A DNA stretch of 64,000 bases, taken from contig DLJQ01000018.1 in NCBI GenBank assembly GCA_002484335.1, forward strand, positions 88,257 through 152,256. Direction: 5' to 3'. Below are positions 1 to 9,671 of the stretch, one piece after another (position 1 is the stretch's first letter; each line of letters begins with the position of its first letter). Position numbers and translations under genes: made by a program. The DNA comes from Flavobacteriales bacterium UBA7612. GTDB lineage: Bacteria > Bacteroidota > Bacteroidia > Flavobacteriales > Weeksellaceae. The notes beneath the pieces were generated by a model. It was not told the DNA's origin, searched no databases, and worked only from the letters and a program-made list of their open reading frames with translations.

Positions 1-21
1 AACTTAAGCCTTTTTTATATT

Positions 22-2292
22 TTAATGTTCAAAGTCATTATTTGAATCTTTATTAGTTTCCTTATTTTGTTTTCGTTTTTGTAAACTATCCAATAATTTT
101 TTAGCTCTTTTAGCTTCATCAGTTCCTTCGTAAGCTGTAGTTACAATTTCAAGAGTTTGTTCAAATTTTTCTTCTCCTTCAGTTTGTTTTACTGCATAAG
201 CATTTAGTAAAGCAAATTTTGCTATAATAATTTCTGTAGGATATTTATTAATAGCTTCTTGAACTTTATTTTTTACCTCAGCATATTTTTCATCTTTATA
301 CAAATCATAAGCTATTTTATATGCATCCAAAGCTTCTTTTGTTTCTGGAGTTATAAACTCAACTTCTGGGTTTAATATGTATCCAGCATATATTGTATTA
401 GGATAATTATTAAGAATATCGTTTTTATATTTATCTTCTAGTTTTTGATCTCTATTCTTGTATATACGATATAATTGATAAGACGCTTTCAATTTTACTT
501 CATCTGATTTTGGAGGTGAAGCAATTAAAGCATTTAACTCTTTAGCAGCAAGATCTCGATTATCAAAAACATCAAAATAACCAATTCCTAATGAAAGTTG
601 AGTTGTATCTCTTTCTATTTTTAAATTATTTAAATCGTTTTGAGAAGTTGGGATTTGTTCTAAATAATAATCAATTTCGAATCTTCTTGGATTACCTGCA
701 CTTACTTGACCAGTTAATTCTGCTTGACGATCTTCTGTTACTGTATTTATAGCATTAGAGTTTCTCCAATTATCTTTTAATTGTATCCCTCCCCAAACTC
801 GCTTAAATTCCTCTTGTCCAGATGATTTTAAACCTTGATTATAAAAGTAAAATTTACCCTTGTCTGTATTGTTAAAACTATTAGTGAAACTTACACCTTT
901 AGTTTCTAACTGAAAGGTCTCCATTTGAGATTTTTCTTCTTGTATTTGTTTTTCTTCCTTTTTTTTAAGATTCTCTATAAAAGTTGTAAAAAACTTATTC
1001 TGATCTTCTCTTGGAAGTTGTGCTAATTTTAAAATAGAATCATTTTTTTGAACTAAATAATGTTTTTCCATTAATTTTTTTAGTCCTTCATTTCTTAATT
1101 TTATTCTATCTTGATCTTCTTTTGATTTATAACTTGTTTGTGCAGAATCATAATAGGCAGAAGCATATACATAATCATTTTGCTTAAATTTGATATTTCC
1201 AAAATTTTCATAAGCTTTACCTCTTATATAAGGATCAGACATTGGTTCTTTTAAACTAAGTTTAGCATATTCAATAGCTTCATCCGTTTTTCCAGCTCTA
1301 AATGCCATTTCAGATATTCCATAATATAATTCATTTTTCTTAGAACTATAAATCCCTTTTTTAGAAATATCTAATAAATTGTTCTTATAATTAGCATAAT
1401 TATTTGTCTCAGGGTTAAAATTAGCACTTATTGCCAATTGTGATTTGATTTCCATATCAAATCCAGGATTCATTTTAAACACTTTTGTAAAAGCTTCTCC
1501 TGCTTCTTGTTGTTTACCTAATATAGAAAAAACTTGTCCCATAACATAGAATAAACGAACTCTTTCATCTTTATTTTTAGAAAAATACTCAGCTTTTTGT
1601 AATGGATCTAAAGCTTCCTCATACTTTTTTTGATCAATCAGTAATTGTGCATAACTGCGAGCAATCATGACCTTAAATTCTTTATTTTTATAAGGGTCAG
1701 ATTCATATAATTTTTCTAATGTATCAACTCCATCAAAATAATTTCCTCCGTAAATTTCTGCAATAGTTTTATAAATATTAGCTTCTTGAGCATATTTCGA
1801 GCCTCTAAAATTGTTTATAACATAATTAAGAGGATCTAGAGCATCAAAATATTTTTTTTGATAAAATAAAGATTTTCCAATTAAAAGATAAGCTCTTCCG
1901 ATCATGCTATTTTCCTCATGTCCTCTAATTTTCATGGAATGATTTTCAATTGCTTTTGTAGCTTTTGCTTCTATTGCTTGAAAACCAGTAGGAGTTTCAA
2001 CTTTATCACTATTATTATTTGAACTTCCAATGCTACTTTTATTAGAAAAATTACTATTTATTGAATCATAAACAGAATAATATTCTAATCCTATTGGTAA
2101 AATTTTAGAATAAATTTCATCATAACCATCTTCTAATTCTACTTTCTTTTTATCTAATAAATCTTCAGCATTGAAAATACCATTAAACCAAGAAGTCATT
2201 TTGTGATATTGACGATTTTTGAAGCTATTATTTTGTGTAGAACAGCCAATAAAAATACTCGCTGCAGATAACGTTAGTATAATTTTTTTCAT
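22..2292 (-). CDS. porW: T9SS / gliding lipoprotein, PorW (SprE) type, TPR-rich
   Basis: A 756-residue protein starting with a lipoprotein signal (MKKIILTLSAASIFIGCS, lipobox Cys at 17). Next comes a conserved segment with TSWFNGIFNAEDLL, then a long run of tetratricopeptide-like helical pairs (roughly residues 120-450) and a further helical half. This matches the PorW/SprE family, an outer-membrane lipoprotein required by the type IX secretion system and gliding motility. I chose the ATG at 2292 rather than the ATG 36 bases upstream, because a TAGATTTG promoter box (2308-2315) lies inside that extension and the lipoprotein signal begins exactly here. It is transcribed alone and divergently from the GH3 gene. 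The family assignment is by recognition of the N-terminal region and architecture; moderately high certainty. Confidence 0.82.
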   Translation of the reverse strand: MKKIILTLSAASIFIGCSTQNNSFKNRQYHKMTSWFNGIFNAEDLLDKKKVELEDGYDEIYSKILPIGLEYYSVYDSINSNFSNKSSIGSSNNNSDKVETPTGFQAIEAKATKAIENHSMKIRGHEENSMIGRAYLLIGKSLFYQKKYFDALDPLNYVINNFRGSKYAQEANIYKTIAEIYGGNYFDGVDTLEKLYESDPYKNKEFKVMIARSYAQLLIDQKKYEEALDPLQKAEYFSKNKDERVRLFYVMGQVFSILGKQQEAGEAFTKVFKMNPGFDMEIKSQLAISANFNPETNNYANYKNNLLDISKKGIYSSKKNELYYGISEMAFRAGKTDEAIEYAKLSLKEPMSDPYIRGKAYENFGNIKFKQNDYVYASAYYDSAQTSYKSKEDQDRIKLRNEGLKKLMEKHYLVQKNDSILKLAQLPREDQNKFFTTFIENLKKKEEKQIQEEKSQMETFQLETKGVSFTNSFNNTDKGKFYFYNQGLKSSGQEEFKRVWGGIQLKDNWRNSNAINTVTEDRQAELTGQVSAGNPRRFEIDYYLEQIPTSQNDLNNLKIERDTTQLSLGIGYFDVFDNRDLAAKELNALIASPPKSDEVKLKASYQLYRIYKNRDQKLEDKYKNDILNNYPNTIYAGYILNPEVEFITPETKEALDAYKIAYDLYKDEKYAEVKNKVQEAINKYPTEIIIAKFALLNAYAVKQTEGEEKFEQTLEIVTTAYEGTDEAKRAKKLLDSLQKRKQNKETNKDSNNDFEH

Positions 2293-2307
2293 GATTGGAA
2301 ATAAAAA

Positions 2308-2315
2308 CAAATCTA
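2308..2315 (-). promoter_or_regulatory. -7 box TAGATTTG for porW-like gene
   Basis: On the minus strand TAGATTTG matches the Bacteroidota consensus TAnnTTTG exactly, with 15 bases between it and the ATG at 2292. No good -33 TTG is visible. It argues against the longer start at 2328. Confidence 0.6.
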
Positions 2316-2531
2316 CAATAAAACGCATGATAAAGAAAAATCTTATATAATGATTTAAAATATTCTATAAGTTTTTATAAATGATATATATATGTATGTT
2401 TTTTAAAAAATATTATGATTTTGTATATCATAATTTCACATAATTTTATGAATAAATTTCTTAACATTTTAGGTTATTTATTGAGAATAATGCTTTAAAT
2501 TCGACCAATAATATTGTTTTAAGAAAATCAA

Positions 2532-4031
2532 ATGAAAGCGTTTTTAGCTAAATTTTTTGCAAAGTATATTGTAAATAAAGAACAAAAATGGATAAATAAT
2601 CCTTTAGAGTTTCAAGATAAGATTCTAAATGAATTAATTACTTCTGCACAAAACACAAAGTTTGGTAAAAATCATCAGTTTGATAAAATTAAATCTTATA
2701 CTGATTTTAAGCAATATGTTCCAGTTAGAGATTATGAAGCATTGAAAGATTACTTTGAGGATGTTGTAAAAGGTGAATCTGATATTTTGTGGCCAGGTAG
2801 ACCAATTTATTTAGCAAAAACTTCTGGAACAACTTCTGGAACAAAATATATTCCTTTAACAAAAGAGTCTATACCGACACATATTAACTCAGCAAGAAAT
2901 GCATTATTATTCTATATTCACGAAACAAATAATTCAAATTTTGTGAATGGAAAAATGATTTTTCTACAAGGAAGTCCAATTCTAGAAGATAAAAATAATT
3001 TAAAAGTAGGTAGGTTATCAGGTATTAGTGCACATTTTGTGCCTAATTATTTACAAAAAAATAGACTTCCATCTTATGAAACAAATATTATAGAAGATTG
3101 GGAAACTAAAGTTAATGAAATAGTACAAGAAACTGTAAAGGCTGATATGACTTTAATTTCTGGTATTCCTCCTTGGTTAATTATGTATTTTGAACGATTA
3201 ATTAAAGTTTCCGGAAAAGAAAATATAGCTTCAATTTTTAAAAATTTACAATTAATGGTAACAGGAGGTGTAAATTATGAACCATATAAAGATAAAATTA
3301 ATCAGCTCATAGGTAAAAATATTGACTGCATACAAACTTATCCTGCTTCTGAAGGTTTTATAGCTTATCAAAATACTCAAGAATCAGATGATCTATTATT
3401 GCTATTGAATAATGGAATTTTTTATGAATTTATTCCTGTTGATGAATTTTTTAATGACAATTCAACAAGAATATCTTTAAAAGATGTTGATATTAATAAA
3501 GATTATGTAATTATACTTAATACAAATGCAGGTCTTTGGGGTTATAATATTGGAGATACTGTTCGATTTACTTCTCTAAATCCATATAAAATTCTAGTTT
3601 CAGGACGAATAAAGCATTATACTTCAGCATTTGGAGAGCATGTAATAGGACATGAAGTGGAACAAGCTTTACAAAAAACAGTAGAAATTTATCCTGCAAA
3701 TATTATAGAATTTACAGTTGCTCCACAAGTTAATCCAAAAGATGGATTGCCTTATCACGAATGGTTTATAGAATTTGATTCTAAACCTGAAAATTTTGCT
3801 GCTTTTAGTATAGAGCTAGATAAGCAAATGAGAAATCAAAATACTTATTATAATGATTTAATCTCAGGAAATATTCTTCGACCTTTGGTTGTTTCTACTA
3901 TCAAAAAAGGAGGTTTTCAGGATTATATGAAATCTATAGGTAAGTTAGGGGGGCAAAATAAAGTTCCTAGATTATCAAATGATAGAAAAATAGCTGATAT
4001 ATTTTATCAACTTAATTTAATTATAGAATAA
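2532..4031 (+). CDS. GH3 auxin-responsive promoter family protein (acyl-adenylating)
   Basis: A 499-residue protein of the GH3 superfamily, which belongs to the ANL adenylating enzymes; plant members conjugate acyl acids to amino acids. The adenylate-forming motif LAKTSGTTSGTKYIPLT (about residues 95-111) is clear, and conserved blocks around PASEG and YNIGDTVRF (about residues 341-349) follow. The bacterial substrate is unknown. The length fits bacterial GH3 proteins. It is followed 16 bases later by a hotdog thioesterase in the same direction, so an acyl activation plus acyl-CoA hydrolysis pairing is plausible but not demonstrated. Confidence 0.85.
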   Translation: MKAFLAKFFAKYIVNKEQKWINNPLEFQDKILNELITSAQNTKFGKNHQFDKIKSYTDFKQYVPVRDYEALKDYFEDVVKGESDILWPGRPIYLAKTSGTTSGTKYIPLTKESIPTHINSARNALLFYIHETNNSNFVNGKMIFLQGSPILEDKNNLKVGRLSGISAHFVPNYLQKNRLPSYETNIIEDWETKVNEIVQETVKADMTLISGIPPWLIMYFERLIKVSGKENIASIFKNLQLMVTGGVNYEPYKDKINQLIGKNIDCIQTYPASEGFIAYQNTQESDDLLLLLNNGIFYEFIPVDEFFNDNSTRISLKDVDINKDYVIILNTNAGLWGYNIGDTVRFTSLNPYKILVSGRIKHYTSAFGEHVIGHEVEQALQKTVEIYPANIIEFTVAPQVNPKDGLPYHEWFIEFDSKPENFAAFSIELDKQMRNQNTYYNDLISGNILRPLVVSTIKKGGFQDYMKSIGKLGGQNKVPRLSNDRKIADIFYQLNLIIE

Positions 4032-4047
4032 TTTAATTTTTTTTAAA

Positions 4048-4599
4048 ATGATTTACAAAACGGTAAAAAGTTCAGTTATTACTTTTTCACAATTAATGTT
4101 GCCATCACATTCTAATTTTAGTGGTAAAATACACGGAGGATTTATTCTTTCTTTGTTAGATCAAATTGCATTTGCTTGTGCTTCTAAATATTCAGGGAAA
4201 TATTGTGTTACAGCTTCTGTAGATCGAGTAGATTTTCTATGTCCAGTAGAAGTAGGAGAGCTTTTGACCTTAAAAGCTACAGTAAATTATGTTGGTCGAA
4301 CTTCAATTGTAGTAGGAATACGTGTAGAAAGTCAAAATATACAAACTGGAGAAGTTAAACATTGTAATTCATCATATTTTACAATGATCTGTAAAGAGGA
4401 AAACGGAGAAAAATCAGAGGCTCCTAAATTAATATTAAAAAATACAAATGAAGTAAGAAGGTTCTATAAAGCTTTGCATAGAATAGAAGAGCATAGGAAA
4501 TTAAAAGGACATATGAAAGAACCAATTGACTACAAATCAAAAGATTTAATTGATTATTTATTGGAGAATCATCCTGTTAAAATAGAAATAGAAAAATAA
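4048..4599 (+). CDS. acyl-CoA thioesterase, hotdog fold
   Basis: A 183-residue protein with a single hotdog domain over residues 1-130. The active-site helix region reads FSGKIHGGFILSLLDQIAFACA, typical of YciA/BFIT-type acyl-CoA thioesterases in which an Asp or Asn near HGG and the following helix bind CoA esters; VTASVDRVDFLCPVEVGEL is the conserved second block. The 50-residue C-terminal helical tail is longer than in YciA. It sits 16 bases after the GH3 gene and is followed by a strong terminator, so the two probably form a two-gene operon. Substrate length preference cannot be read from the sequence. Confidence 0.85.
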   Translation: MIYKTVKSSVITFSQLMLPSHSNFSGKIHGGFILSLLDQIAFACASKYSGKYCVTASVDRVDFLCPVEVGELLTLKATVNYVGRTSIVVGIRVESQNIQTGEVKHCNSSYFTMICKEENGEKSEAPKLILKNTNEVRRFYKALHRIEEHRKLKGHMKEPIDYKSKDLIDYLLENHPVKIEIEK

Positions 4600-4621
4600 A
4601 TTAATAATTATAAAAATATTT

Positions 4622-4653
4622 AGCCCGATCTGTTAAAAGATTGGGCTTTTTTT
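4622..4653 (+). terminator. Rho-independent terminator after thioesterase
   Basis: A 9-bp stem (AGCCCGATC / GATTGGGCT, one G-U pair) with an 8-base loop is followed by a run of T. It closes the GH3-thioesterase unit. Confidence 0.85.
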
Positions 4654-4717
4654 ATGATAAAAATTATTTTTTTATAAATTTATTTAGAATAATTAAAAAT
4701 AAATGAAAACTTAAATA

Positions 4718-4725
4718 TATATTTG
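4718..4725 (+). promoter_or_regulatory. -7 box TATATTTG for heme-uptake operon
   Basis: TATATTTG is an exact TAnnTTTG match 58 bases before the receptor ATG, placed just after the upstream terminator. The -33 region is weak. No iron-regulator operator could be recognised. Confidence 0.55.
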
Positions 4726-4783
4726 CCACTATTAAACATTAGACTAATTAAAAATAAGGTTTAATAAATTAATACATGAACAC

Positions 4784-6934
4784 ATGAAGAGATATTTTAT
4801 TCTATTAAGTTGTTTATCTGGATTACAAGTTTTTTCACAAACAAATGATTCAATAAATAAAAATGAATTAATAGAACTAGATCAAACAGTTATTTCGGGG
4901 CAATATAATAATCAGTCAGTTAAAAAATCTATTTACGAAGTAAAAGTAATTACAAGAGAAATAATTGATAGACAAGCAGGAAACACACTTGCAGATGTTT
5001 TGAATCAAACATTGAATATGAATATTATTCCTAACTCATCTACAGGAAAATCAACAGTTCGTATGTTTGGATTAGATGGTCAATATTTCAAAATATTAGT
5101 TGATAATATTCCTTTGGTAAACGACGAAGGGCTTGGAAACAATACAGATTTAACACAAATAAATCTTGATGATATTCAGCAGGTAGAAATCGTGGAAGGA
5201 GCAATGGGAGTTGAATATGGAGCAAACTCAATAGCAGGTGTAATTAATATAATTACAAAAAAGGGAGGAAAAAATCTTTATGATATTTTAGCTGTAGTAC
5301 AAGAAGAAACTGTAAATAACGAGTACAATTGGAAGAATAAAGGAAAACATATACAATCTCTGAAAATCGGACATAAATTTTCAGATAAAATCTACGGTAA
5401 TTTAAGTTTTTCACGTAATGATTTTCAGGGATTTTTTAATGATAAACAAGGAAAGAATTATGCTTTTAGTGATAAATTAAGAGGTTATGATTGGATTCCT
5501 AAATTACAAAATTCAGCAAAAGCATTAGTTCAATACAAAGATGAAAATTTTAGATTGTTCTATAAGTTTGAATATTTTAATGAAGAAACAAAGTACTATA
5601 ATCCTGAGGTAAAATTGAATCATCAACCTCAAACAGATACAGATAATCCTACAAGTGATGATAGGAGATATACAACAGATAGAATTTATAATCATTTAAA
5701 TGCATCAGGAAGATTCAAAAACGCAATAAATTATGATATTTCGCTTTCATACCAAGAGCAAAAGCGTAAATTAAAATCATATACTTATGAAATTTTGACT
5801 GGTAATGAGAATGATATTAAAAAATATGATTATGAAAGTAGAAAGGTATATTACTCTAAAGGTATGTTTAGTAACTTCATTAATAAAAATGATTATTTTG
5901 ATTTTCAATTCGGTTATGAGATAGATCAAACTAAAGGTTATGCATCACCAATTTCAATGGAATATAATGCTGATCCAAATAAACCAGTTGAAAGAAGAAT
6001 AGGAACTTATGATGTTTTTGCTTCATCAGAAATTTCTTTAAATGATAAAATTTCCTTTCGTCCAGGAGCTCGAATTATGTTCTCAGAACAATTTAATACT
6101 CAGTATGTGATGAGTTTTAGTGCAAAGTATTCATTTGCAAAAAATTGGGAGCTTCGTGGTATTTTAGGAACTTCACCTAGATTACCTAATTATGATGAAA
6201 TGTATTCATATATGGTTGATGTGAATCATGATATACGAGGAAATGAAAATTTGAATCCTGAAAAAGGAATTTCTGGATTTTTACATCTTAAGAATAGTTT
6301 AAATATAAATTCAATAACGTCATTTGAACAAAAATTATCTATTTGGAAAATTGATTTAAAAGATAAAATTGAACTTGTTCCAATTGCAGGAGATGGTTTA
6401 CGTTACCTATATGAGAATATAGACAATTATAAAGTTCAGGGAATTACTTATCTTAATCAATACTCATTTGGTAATTTCTTTGCTGGAATTGGAGCTACTA
6501 TTACTGGTATTAAACAATCAATTGATCAAACAAATGTAGTAGAGAAAGAGGATAATAAATATTTTTATACAGTACAAGCAAATGCTAGTATTTCTTATAA
6601 ATTCTCAAAATCAAATACAATTGTTTCTGCTTTTTATAAATACAACGGAGAAGAACAACGATATGTTTTAAAAACAAATCCTGATAATACGAAAGAACAA
6701 TTTCTAGAAAAAGGTAAACAACAAGGATTTAGTTGGTTAGATGCTTCTGTAAGACAATCATTTTTTAAAAATAAATTTGATGTAACTCTAGGAGCTAGAA
6801 ATTTATTTGATGTAAAAAATCTTAGAAATACTACAAGTTCAGATGGAGCGCATACAGCTGCTGCAACGAGTATAATGTACGGCTATGGACGTTCATATTT
6901 TGTAAAACTATCATTCAACTTAGGAATCAATTAA
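4784..6934 (+). CDS. TonB-dependent outer-membrane receptor, probable heme receptor (HmuR-like)
   Basis: A 716-residue TonB-dependent receptor. A signal peptide ends near VFSQ (residue 19). The plug domain follows at about 40-160, with the typical VEIVEGAMGVEYGANSIAGVINI-type block where the plug ends, and then a 22-strand-type barrel to the C-terminus ending in an aromatic-rich strand (YFVKLSFNLGI). It lacks the N-terminal carboxypeptidase-like domain of SusC proteins, so it is of the classical siderophore/heme type. The two genes downstream are HmuY-like, which points to heme as the ligand by analogy with HmuR-HmuY; that is inference, since no diagnostic heme-ligating histidine was assigned. 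Confidence 0.82.
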   Translation: MKRYFILLSCLSGLQVFSQTNDSINKNELIELDQTVISGQYNNQSVKKSIYEVKVITREIIDRQAGNTLADVLNQTLNMNIIPNSSTGKSTVRMFGLDGQYFKILVDNIPLVNDEGLGNNTDLTQINLDDIQQVEIVEGAMGVEYGANSIAGVINIITKKGGKNLYDILAVVQEETVNNEYNWKNKGKHIQSLKIGHKFSDKIYGNLSFSRNDFQGFFNDKQGKNYAFSDKLRGYDWIPKLQNSAKALVQYKDENFRLFYKFEYFNEETKYYNPEVKLNHQPQTDTDNPTSDDRRYTTDRIYNHLNASGRFKNAINYDISLSYQEQKRKLKSYTYEILTGNENDIKKYDYESRKVYYSKGMFSNFINKNDYFDFQFGYEIDQTKGYASPISMEYNADPNKPVERRIGTYDVFASSEISLNDKISFRPGARIMFSEQFNTQYVMSFSAKYSFAKNWELRGILGTSPRLPNYDEMYSYMVDVNHDIRGNENLNPEKGISGFLHLKNSLNINSITSFEQKLSIWKIDLKDKIELVPIAGDGLRYLYENIDNYKVQGITYLNQYSFGNFFAGIGATITGIKQSIDQTNVVEKEDNKYFYTVQANASISYKFSKSNTIVSAFYKYNGEEQRYVLKTNPDNTKEQFLEKGKQQGFSWLDASVRQSFFKNKFDVTLGARNLFDVKNLRNTTSSDGAHTAAATSIMYGYGRSYFVKLSFNLGIN

Positions 6935-6945
6935 ACAAAGGAATA

Positions 6946-8349
6946 ATGAAATTATATACATTAATAATCGTTTTATTTACTTCTTTTATTCTTTTATCGT
7001 GTAATGATGATAATAGTCCAGAAGGATTAGATTTTGTTGCTGCATTTAATAATGTAAGTATCGATTTTAGTAAAATAACATCTGAACAAAATATAGAATT
7101 TAAATTTTCTAAAACAGCAGAAAGTGATGGCCAAATATATATTAGAATAAAATCAGAAAATGCAAATTATGATACTGATTTTTCAACATTTCCTAGTGCA
7201 GTTAATAATGAATTAGTAATTCCTTTTAAAAAAGGACAAAATTCTACTAGTTTCCTATTCAGGAATTTAATTTATCCTTTTGATCGCTCAGATAAAAAAA
7301 TTGAATTTGAAATTACTAAAGTTGATTATCCAGGTGGAGCTGTTATACAAGGTTATACTTCTCTTGTAATATCTTTTGATGTTTCTATTGGAGGTACAAT
7401 GGCTCCTGAAATTGGAGGTCCCAATGAACCATATCAAGTTTATGTTGATTTAAGTAAAGATGAACAAGTTAAAGTTAAGAGAGATAGCTGGGATTTAGGA
7501 TTTTATAATGGAACTTATCCTAGAGTAGTTATAAATGGATCTATTTATATGGCCACAAAAGCTTTAGATGAAACGGACTTATCTAAAGTAACAAGATTAT
7601 CAGTTAGAACCTTTTTAAATACTGTAAGAGTTGGAACTTTTGAAGATTCAAATAAAGATTATGTCGACTATCCTGATGGTGATATTCTTAAAACAGCTAT
7701 TACTGAGATAAAAGACAATGATGATGATAATCCAGTTTATTTATTAAACTTAGGATATACAGTAGGAACAACTATTCCTGCAGCTGGATCTGTTGCTGTT
7801 GCTGGAACAGAGAGAGGATGGAAGAAAATTAAATTTTTAAAAAGAGGAGAAGATTATTTAATTCAATATGCAGATTTGGATGAAACCACTTTTCATGAGA
7901 AAAGAATAGTAAAAAATTCAACTCATAATTTTGTTTTCTTTAGTTTCAATACAAATGATGAAGTTAGTGTAGAACCGGAAAAATTAAAATGGGATTTGAA
8001 TTTTACAGTTTTTACTAATCTTATTACAGGAAGTGGCTCTTATGGTTATACAGACTTTGTAGTTAACAATTTAAAAGCTGGAGTAAAAGCTTATAGAGTA
8101 AATGTAGAGAATGATATTACTTACGAAAAATTTGATGCTAGTATGATTGATGAATCAAAATTTTCTAATGATCAACGTGCTATTGGTGACTCTTGGCGTC
8201 AAGTTACATCTCCTCAAACATTATATGCAGATCGTTTTTATATATTGAAAGACGGTGAAGGTAATTATTACAAAATAAGAATGCTTGCTTTTCTTAATGA
8301 TTCGGGTGTTAGAGGATATCCAAGATTTGAATATAAATTAATTAAATAA
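6946..8349 (+). CDS. HmuY family heme-binding lipoprotein
   Basis: A 467-residue lipoprotein (MKLYTLIIVLFTSFILLSCN, Cys 19). Residues about 30-145 look like a Calx-beta/Ig-like beta domain. Residues about 160-467 resemble the HmuY fold, with the characteristic WDLGFYNGTYPRVVING block and a second WDLNFTVFTN block. HmuY proteins of Porphyromonas and relatives capture heme at the surface and hand it to a TonB-dependent receptor. The gene starts 12 bases after the receptor stop and 7 bases before a second HmuY-like gene, so all three are surely co-transcribed. Heme ligands in this family vary and I did not assign them. Confidence 0.8.
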   Translation: MKLYTLIIVLFTSFILLSCNDDNSPEGLDFVAAFNNVSIDFSKITSEQNIEFKFSKTAESDGQIYIRIKSENANYDTDFSTFPSAVNNELVIPFKKGQNSTSFLFRNLIYPFDRSDKKIEFEITKVDYPGGAVIQGYTSLVISFDVSIGGTMAPEIGGPNEPYQVYVDLSKDEQVKVKRDSWDLGFYNGTYPRVVINGSIYMATKALDETDLSKVTRLSVRTFLNTVRVGTFEDSNKDYVDYPDGDILKTAITEIKDNDDDNPVYLLNLGYTVGTTIPAAGSVAVAGTERGWKKIKFLKRGEDYLIQYADLDETTFHEKRIVKNSTHNFVFFSFNTNDEVSVEPEKLKWDLNFTVFTNLITGSGSYGYTDFVVNNLKAGVKAYRVNVENDITYEKFDASMIDESKFSNDQRAIGDSWRQVTSPQTLYADRFYILKDGEGNYYKIRMLAFLNDSGVRGYPRFEYKLIK

Positions 8350-8355
8350 ATACAT

Positions 8356-9600
8356 ATGAATAAAAAATTTACTTCTTTTGTGGCAGCTATATTAATTGCT
8401 ACAACAATCAATGCTCAAGAACTTATAAAGGCAGAAGCAGCTATGGGAACAGGTTATGCAAATGATGTATATTTTAAATTAGAAGATAAAACAGCAATTA
8501 CTTCTACTAGAGATTGGGATATATCATTTTATAGAAAATCTGAATTTAAAACAGGAATTAGAGTAAATGATACTAAAATTTCAAAAGTTTATGAGGTATC
8601 AGATAATTTTGATGACTGGGATAATGTAACTATTGATGGATTATCAACTTTACCAACTTTATATAATAGTGATACTGTTTGGGAAGAAGGAGCATTTAAT
8701 CAAGCTTCTGCACAATCTGGTTGGGGAAATTATAATTCAATTTCTCATGTGGTAGAAGGTAAAATAATTTTTATACTAGAATATACAGCTGGTGGATATG
8801 TTAAGTTCAAAATAAATAGCTTAAAAATAGGAACATATGATTTTACATATTCTAAATATGTAAATGGGGCTTGGGGCGAAGATAAAACATTCTCTTTATC
8901 TAAAGATTCTTCTTTAAATAGAATATTTAATTATTTCAATATTACAACGGATTCTGTTGTAACTCCTGAACCTGAAAGTTCTCAGTGGGATCTTAAATTC
9001 ACTCAATATACTACTGATTACCCTATGGGAAATGAATATGTAAAATATTTAGTGACAGGTCCTTTACAATCAGATAATATATTGGTAGCTGAAATAGAAG
9101 GAGATAACAATCCTAAAAATGCTACAGAATATAAATCAGATATAAATACAATAGGTTATGATTGGAAAAAATTAAATGGATTTAGTTATATTTTAAGAGA
9201 TGTTAGTTATTTTGTAAAAAACATTTCATCAAATAAAATTTATAAACTAGAATTTAATGCAATTCCTTCTAGTTCAGTAGGAACATTAAGTTTTGAGTAT
9301 AAAGATGTAACAGCTTCTTTAGCTACAAATGATATAGAAAAAACTAAATTTGGTATTTATACAGATGTTAATCAACCAAAGACAATTAGTATTATTTATA
9401 ATTCACAAGAAGCATCATCATCTAATATAGCTGTTGCTATTTATTCAATCAATGGTCAATTGGTTCATCAAGAAAATTATAAACCTACGGGTTCATTTAC
9501 AAATAAATCGATTAATTTATCACGATTATCTGCTGGAGTTTATATTGTAAAACTTCAATCAGGAGGTAAGACTGAATCGAAAAAAGTCGTTTTACGTTAA
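8356..9600 (+). CDS. HmuY-like protein with T9SS type A sorting domain
   Basis: A 414-residue secreted protein with a Sec signal (cleavage near TINAQ, residue 20), not a lipoprotein. Residues about 22-325 repeat the HmuY pattern (RDWDISFYRKSEF near residue 50, SQWDLKFTQYTTDYP near 210). The last ~85 residues form a type A T9SS C-terminal domain: IAVAIYSINGQLVHQE, then LSRLSAGVYIVKLQSGGK and a basic KKVVLR end. The protein should therefore cross the outer membrane through the T9SS and be anchored or released, unlike its lipoprotein neighbour. It is the last gene of the operon and is followed by a strong terminator. Confidence 0.82.
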   Translation: MNKKFTSFVAAILIATTINAQELIKAEAAMGTGYANDVYFKLEDKTAITSTRDWDISFYRKSEFKTGIRVNDTKISKVYEVSDNFDDWDNVTIDGLSTLPTLYNSDTVWEEGAFNQASAQSGWGNYNSISHVVEGKIIFILEYTAGGYVKFKINSLKIGTYDFTYSKYVNGAWGEDKTFSLSKDSSLNRIFNYFNITTDSVVTPEPESSQWDLKFTQYTTDYPMGNEYVKYLVTGPLQSDNILVAEIEGDNNPKNATEYKSDINTIGYDWKKLNGFSYILRDVSYFVKNISSNKIYKLEFNAIPSSSVGTLSFEYKDVTASLATNDIEKTKFGIYTDVNQPKTISIIYNSQEASSSNIAVAIYSINGQLVHQENYKPTGSFTNKSINLSRLSAGVYIVKLQSGGKTESKKVVLR

Positions 9601-9636
9601 AGTTTCTAAGTTAACTTTATTTTGTCTCTTTGTGTA

Positions 9637-9671
9637 GGTTGCCCAACAAATTGTTGGGCAACCATTTTTTT
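9637..9671 (+). terminator. Rho-independent terminator of heme operon
   Basis: An 11-bp perfect GC-rich stem (GGTTGCCCAAC / GTTGGGCAACC, 5-base loop) is followed by a T run on the plus strand. The minus strand has no U tract, so it serves the plus operon. Confidence 0.9.
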
